Under the pieces are notes generated by a model that was not told where the DNA came from, ran no database searches, and was given only the letters and a program-made list of their open reading frames with translations. DNA of 34,494 bases from Gemmatimonadota bacterium (GTDB taxonomy: Bacteria; Gemmatimonadota; Gemmatimonadetes; Palauibacterales; Palauibacteraceae): NCBI GenBank assembly GCA_020351855.1, contig CP070670.1, positions 2,604,880 to 2,639,373 of the forward strand, written 5' to 3'. Of this stretch, positions 31,177-34,494 are shown piece by piece. Position 1 is the first letter of the stretch. Each line of letters starts with the position of its first letter. The translations under genes and the position numbers were made by a program.

Positions 31177-32733
31177 TCAGGACGGGCTCGCGTCCGGTGG
31201 CGACGGGCTCGTGAACAGTCCGCGAAGCTCGGACTTTGCCACTTTGCCCACGGTGTTCAGGGGCAGGGCGGGCACGATCCGCAGGTCACGCGGCATCTTG
31301 TAGGCGGCCAGCCGCTGTCCGGCCCACTCCCGGAGCTCCTCGAGGCCAGACAGGCTCGGTCCGCCCGGCCGGGTGACGACGGCCGCGCATACCCGCTCCC
31401 CCCAGACGGGGTCGGGGACGCCCACGACGGCGCAGTCCTCGACCGCCGGATGCTCGCGAAGCGCGTCCTCGATCTCGAGTGCGGAGATCTTGTAGCCGCC
31501 GCTCTTCATGATGTCCACGGACGTCCGCCCAAGGATGCGATAGTATCCATCCTCCAGCACGGCCTCGTCGCCGGTGTCGAACCAGGCATCCTGGTAAGCG
31601 GCGCGGGTCTCCTCCAGCCGCTTCCAGTACTCGAGGAACAGGCCGGGGCCTCGCACCTGGATGCGGCCCGATCGACCCGCCTCCGGGATCGGACATCCCT
31701 CTTCATCGACCAGCCGCACGCGGACGCCGGGGAGCGGCTGCCCGACCGTCCCCGCCCTCCGCTCCCCGTGCAGCGGATTCGAGAGCGCCATCCCGATCTC
31801 GGTCATGCCGTACCGCTCCAGAAGCTCGTGCCCCGTGATCTCCTGCCAGCGCTGGAAGACGGCGACGGGCAGGGCGGCCGAGCCGGATACCATGAGCCGC
31901 GCCCTCCCAGCTCCACGCGACAGCGCCGTGCGCTCGCGAGAGGAGGACCGATCCCAGTGGCTGATCAGCTTCACGTACATCGTGGGAACGCCCATGAAGA
32001 CGCTCACCTCGCCGGTGGCCAGCCGGCTCCACACGAGCTCCGCATCGAAGCGCGGCAGCATCTCGCAGGTCGCGCCCGACCATAGAGCGCACAGCAGCGC
32101 GTTGACGATTCCATGCGTGTGGTGCAGGGGGAGGGCGTGCAGCATGCGATCTTCCGGTCGCCAACCCCAGGCACCGACCAGAGACTGGATCTGCGCCTCG
32201 AGCCCGGCGTGCGAGCTCACCACGCCCTTCGGGCGACCCGTGGTTCCGCTCGTGTACAGGATGAGGGCGCGGCGGAACGGCTCGACATCGGGCAGGCGCG
32301 GACGACTCGACCGGCCTCCCCGTTTCGCCTCTTCGATCCGCAGCAGCAGCCGCCCCAACCGGTCCGCGATCGGTCTCAGCTTCCGCTCGCCGGCCCCGTC
32401 GCACACGATCGTCCCTGCCCCGCTGTCCTGGAGCACGTGCTCCAATTCCGGCATGGGATGATCCGCGCACAGCGGCACTGCCATGCCGCCGGCCCGCCAC
32501 ACGCCCCACAGAACCGCGACGTAATCGGCTCCCGGTGAAGCCATGAAGGCGATCGGCTCCTCCAGGAGGTCCGACCGATCCTCGAGCAGCGCGGCGGCCA
32601 CCCTGGCCGACGCCCCAAGCAGATTGCCGTACGGGTGTGTCCCGCGGGAATCGACCGCGGCGATCCGGCCTTCGAAGGCGGCCGCCCGCTGCACGACGGC
32701 GAGGCTGGCCTCCGCGTAGGCCCGGTCCCTCAA
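31177..32733 (-). CDS. ACSF3/MatB-like malonyl-CoA synthetase
   Basis: Acyl-adenylate-forming enzyme predicted to make malonyl-CoA from malonate, ATP and CoA. The P-loop is TSGTTGRPKG (161-170); the adenylate motif is RYGMTEIGMALSNPL (307-321), which as I recall is the same as in human ACSF3; TGD is at 387-389, GRTSVDIMKSGGYKISALE at 402-420, and the catalytic lysine is Lys497 (NTVGKVAK). MatB enzymes share RYGMTE and SNP in this region. The start is TTG 32733, which overlaps the permease stop as TTGA and gives 518 residues; GTG 32694 is an alternative. Substrate specificity is from similarity, not proven. Confidence 0.85.
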   Translation of the reverse strand: MRDRAYAEASLAVVQRAAAFEGRIAAVDSRGTHPYGNLLGASARVAAALLEDRSDLLEEPIAFMASPGADYVAVLWGVWRAGGMAVPLCADHPMPELEHVLQDSGAGTIVCDGAGERKLRPIADRLGRLLLRIEEAKRGGRSSRPRLPDVEPFRRALILYTSGTTGRPKGVVSSHAGLEAQIQSLVGAWGWRPEDRMLHALPLHHTHGIVNALLCALWSGATCEMLPRFDAELVWSRLATGEVSVFMGVPTMYVKLISHWDRSSSRERTALSRGAGRARLMVSGSAALPVAVFQRWQEITGHELLERYGMTEIGMALSNPLHGERRAGTVGQPLPGVRVRLVDEEGCPIPEAGRSGRIQVRGPGLFLEYWKRLEETRAAYQDAWFDTGDEAVLEDGYYRILGRTSVDIMKSGGYKISALEIEDALREHPAVEDCAVVGVPDPVWGERVCAAVVTRPGGPSLSGLEELREWAGQRLAAYKMPRDLRIVPALPLNTVGKVAKSELRGLFTSPSPPDASPS

Positions 32734-34271
32734 AGCCCCGGCCCCTCGGCCCCCGGTCCCGCCGCCGGCCTGGCCGGCGAGGCGGCCTCGCGACCGGCCC
32801 ACGAGCCGCGGGTCAACGCCAGGTACGCCAGAAAGGCCACGCCCGTCGCTGAGAACCAGGCTCCATCGAACAGGAAGGCGAGCCGGTCGTCCAGCGTGCC
32901 GATCAGGGCGACGCCCACGCCCGCAGCGAGCGCGAGGAGCGCCGGCCGGTGGACGCCATTCGTATACCAGTACGGTCCGCCCTCACGGTACAGGCCGGCC
33001 GTATCGAGCCGCGCCCGGCGAACCACCAGGTAGTCGCAGACGATCACTCCGCCCACCGCCCCGAGCAGTCCCGAGTAGCTGATGAGCCAGGTCTGGTACA
33101 TCTCCAGAAGCTTCCATGGGACGATGGCGACCCCCACGAGCCCCGCGATCAGCCCCCCGAGCCGGAAGCTTATCCGGCGTGGCGCCAGGTTCGCAAAGCT
33201 GTTCGCCGGCGCCACCACGTTCGCCGCGATGTTCGTGCTCAGCGTGGCCACGACCAGGAAGATCATCGCGCCGAGGCCGAGCAGCGGGCTACCCGCTTCG
33301 GCCGTCACCCTCGCGAGAAGCTCGATCGGGTTCCAGATCGCCTCTCCGTATATCAGGAGCGTGGCGCTCGTGACGACGATGCCGACGAAGGCGAACAGCG
33401 GCATGGTGGTCAGGAGGCCGAGCGCCTGTCCCGCGACCTGGTCCCGCTGGCTCCTCGCGTAGCGCGTGAAGTCGGGGATGTTCAGCGACAGCGTGGCCCA
33501 GTAGCCTACCATGGCGGTCAGCCAGGGCAGGAAGAGACCGAGCACGAAGTGCCGGGGCGGAAGCGGCTCCTCCGCCCGAATGAGCGCGTTCGACTCGCGC
33601 AGGATCGCGCCGAGGCCGCCCCCGCGGTCGATGGCCCACAGAAAGAGGGCTCCGCCCATCACCAGCAGGGCCGGCGCCGCGAGGGTCTCCAGCCACTTGA
33701 TCGACTCCGTCCCCGCCCAGACGAAGTACATGTTGATCAGCCAGAAGATGAGGAAGCTCAGGTAGTGAGGCAGGCCGTACCCCATGAGCTCGGCGCCTCC
33801 GCCGAGTTCCCCCCAGGCGGGCCACATGATGGAGAGCAGGACGTAGATGGCGAGCCCCCCGATCCAGGTTTGGATCCCGAACCAGCCGCAGGCCACGATC
33901 GAGCGAAGCAGGGACGGCACATGCGCGCCGAGCAACCCGAAGGAGGCCCTCGCGTAAACCGGGAACGGGATCCCGTACCGGGTGCCCGCGTGACCGTTCA
34001 CCGCGAGGGGCAGCAGCACGATCAGGTTGCCGAGCAGGATCGTCACGAGGCTCTGCCACCAGTTCATCCCGCTGTCGATCATGCTGGCCGCGAGCATGTA
34101 GGTGGGAATGCACACGCTCATCGCGACCCAGAGCGAGGCCAGGTTCCACAGGTTCCAGGAGCGCTGCGCGATCGGGGTCGGAGCGAGGTCCGCGTTGCTG
34201 AAGGGGCCATCGGCCACCGCGTCCGTGTGCTCGACCGGCCCCATCCGCTGGATCTCCGCGGAGTCGCTCAC
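32730..34271 (-). CDS. NCS1-family nucleobase/hydantoin permease
   Basis: Sodium- or proton-coupled importer of nucleobases, allantoin or hydantoins (Mhp1/PucI type). The 513 residues have about 12 hydrophobic helices; SWNLWNLASLWVAMSVCIPT and GMNWWQSLVTILLGN are the first helices, GIPFPVYARASFGLLGAHVP and CGWFGIQTWIGG fit the substrate-binding helix 3 region, and LNIPDFTRYARSQRDQ is a strong family signature. The start is GTG 34271, overlapping the upstream stop as GTGA, and the stop overlaps the next gene. A heterocyclic substrate is implied for the whole operon. Confidence 0.92.
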   Translation of the reverse strand: MSDSAEIQRMGPVEHTDAVADGPFSNADLAPTPIAQRSWNLWNLASLWVAMSVCIPTYMLAASMIDSGMNWWQSLVTILLGNLIVLLPLAVNGHAGTRYGIPFPVYARASFGLLGAHVPSLLRSIVACGWFGIQTWIGGLAIYVLLSIMWPAWGELGGGAELMGYGLPHYLSFLIFWLINMYFVWAGTESIKWLETLAAPALLVMGGALFLWAIDRGGGLGAILRESNALIRAEEPLPPRHFVLGLFLPWLTAMVGYWATLSLNIPDFTRYARSQRDQVAGQALGLLTTMPLFAFVGIVVTSATLLIYGEAIWNPIELLARVTAEAGSPLLGLGAMIFLVVATLSTNIAANVVAPANSFANLAPRRISFRLGGLIAGLVGVAIVPWKLLEMYQTWLISYSGLLGAVGGVIVCDYLVVRRARLDTAGLYREGGPYWYTNGVHRPALLALAAGVGVALIGTLDDRLAFLFDGAWFSATGVAFLAYLALTRGSWAGREAASPARPAAGPGAEGPGL

Positions 34272-34492
34272 CTCGATGGATCGGCCCGGCGGGCGGCCTC
34301 CGTCAGCGCCTCGCGCGTCACGACCTCCACGAGACGGCTTCGGTAGGCGGCCGAGGCATGCATGTCATCCAGCGGCTCGATGTCCTCGGCGGCCGCCACC
34401 CGGGCGGCCTCCGCAATGGCGGCCTCCGTGGGCACCGCTCCCTCCAGCGCCGCAGCGGCGGCCCTCGCCAGCAGGGGCGAGCCACCCACGCC
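34268..34492 (-). CDS. Xanthine dehydrogenase/CoxM-type FAD-binding subunit, C-terminal fragment
   Basis: Only the last 75 codons are inside the window; the gene continues past the right edge. The sequence GGSPLLARAAAAALEG followed by AEDIEPLDDMHASAAYRSRL and VVTREAL is characteristic of the C-terminal domain (CO_deh_flav_C) of the FAD subunit of molybdenum hydroxylases. Such enzymes hydroxylate N-heterocycles or oxidise aldehydes, together with an Fe-S and a Mo subunit expected further right. The GTG at 34489 is an internal codon, not the start. It is coupled to the permease by a GTGA overlap. Confidence 0.82.
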   Translation of the reverse strand, partial: GVGGSPLLARAAAAALEGAVPTEAAIAEAARVAAAEDIEPLDDMHASAAYRSRLVEVVTREALTEAARRADPSR

Positions 34493-34494
34493 CA

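Noticed and set aside
32949-34346. Long plus-strand open frame opposite the NCS1 permease
   Set aside because: The minus strand encodes a clear 12-helix permease; the opposite frame is Arg/Asp/His-rich without motifs.
1-34494. CRISPR arrays, tRNA/rRNA genes, transposons or prophage genes
   Set aside because: No spaced repeat array, no cloverleaf-like tRNA signature, no transposase or integrase motif was found on reading both strands.

Overview
The window is a dense, GC-rich bacterial chromosome segment with about 35 protein-coding genes and no rRNA, tRNA, CRISPR array, insertion sequence or phage gene that I can see. The gene mix is a housekeeping core: transaldolase/phosphoglucose isomerase fusion, dnaJ, hrcA, dprA, obgE, tmk, prfA, prmC, rpmE. 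Beside it are a bacterial myo-inositol-phosphate synthase, a YpdA-type flavoprotein and a YlbF-family protein. Together with the base composition this suggests a non-model high-GC bacterium, possibly Gemmatimonadota or a neighbouring phylum. That placement is an inference from gene content, not from a marker tree.

Layout. Positions 1-2186 hold the 3' part of a transaldolase/glucose-6-phosphate isomerase fusion on the plus strand. From 18630 down to 2262 almost everything is on the minus strand, in tightly packed and often overlapping runs. These are ypdA; rpmE-prfA-prmC (release factor 1 with its methyltransferase); ylbF, CDP-alcohol phosphatidyltransferase, ino1 and tmk (a probable inositol-phospholipid route); then S41 protease, TIGR04282 glycosyltransferase, EamA transporter, asparaginase, carboxymuconolactone-decarboxylase-like protein, obgE, dprA, hrcA, dnaJ. 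From 18823 to 24235 are short mixed-strand units: radical SAM protein, DUF1330, a methyltransferase/Mth938 pair, GlsB-like membrane protein, mtnA-apaG, and a PD-(D/E)XK-like protein.

From 24495 to 27512 is a less familiar plus-strand stretch. Two single-pass membrane proteins share a Gly-rich motif centred on one cysteine (GGSGCQG, then I-x-L-P-G). The second has a TonB-like SxxxH transmembrane signature but no recognisable TonB C-terminal domain. After them comes a membrane-anchored strictosidine-synthase-like beta-propeller whose only upstream start codons are CTG. An MFS transporter follows.

From 34492 down to 28870 (minus strand) is a catabolic operon read from the right edge: molybdenum-hydroxylase FAD subunit (partial), NCS1 nucleobase/hydantoin permease, ACSF3/MatB-like malonyl-CoA synthetase, cyclase-family (isatin-hydrolase-like) metal hydrolase, amidase. 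Uptake and oxidation of an N-heterocycle, ring opening, amide cleavage and activation of malonate would form a coherent path. It resembles the oxidative (barbiturate) route of pyrimidine breakdown, with a different hydrolase family in the ring-opening step. This is the hypothesis I find most worth testing.

Three genes look mis-startable by standard callers: tmk (no ATG/GTG/TTG/CTG before its P-loop), the strictosidine-synthase-like gene (CTG only), and the ACSF3-like gene (TTG in a TTGA overlap).
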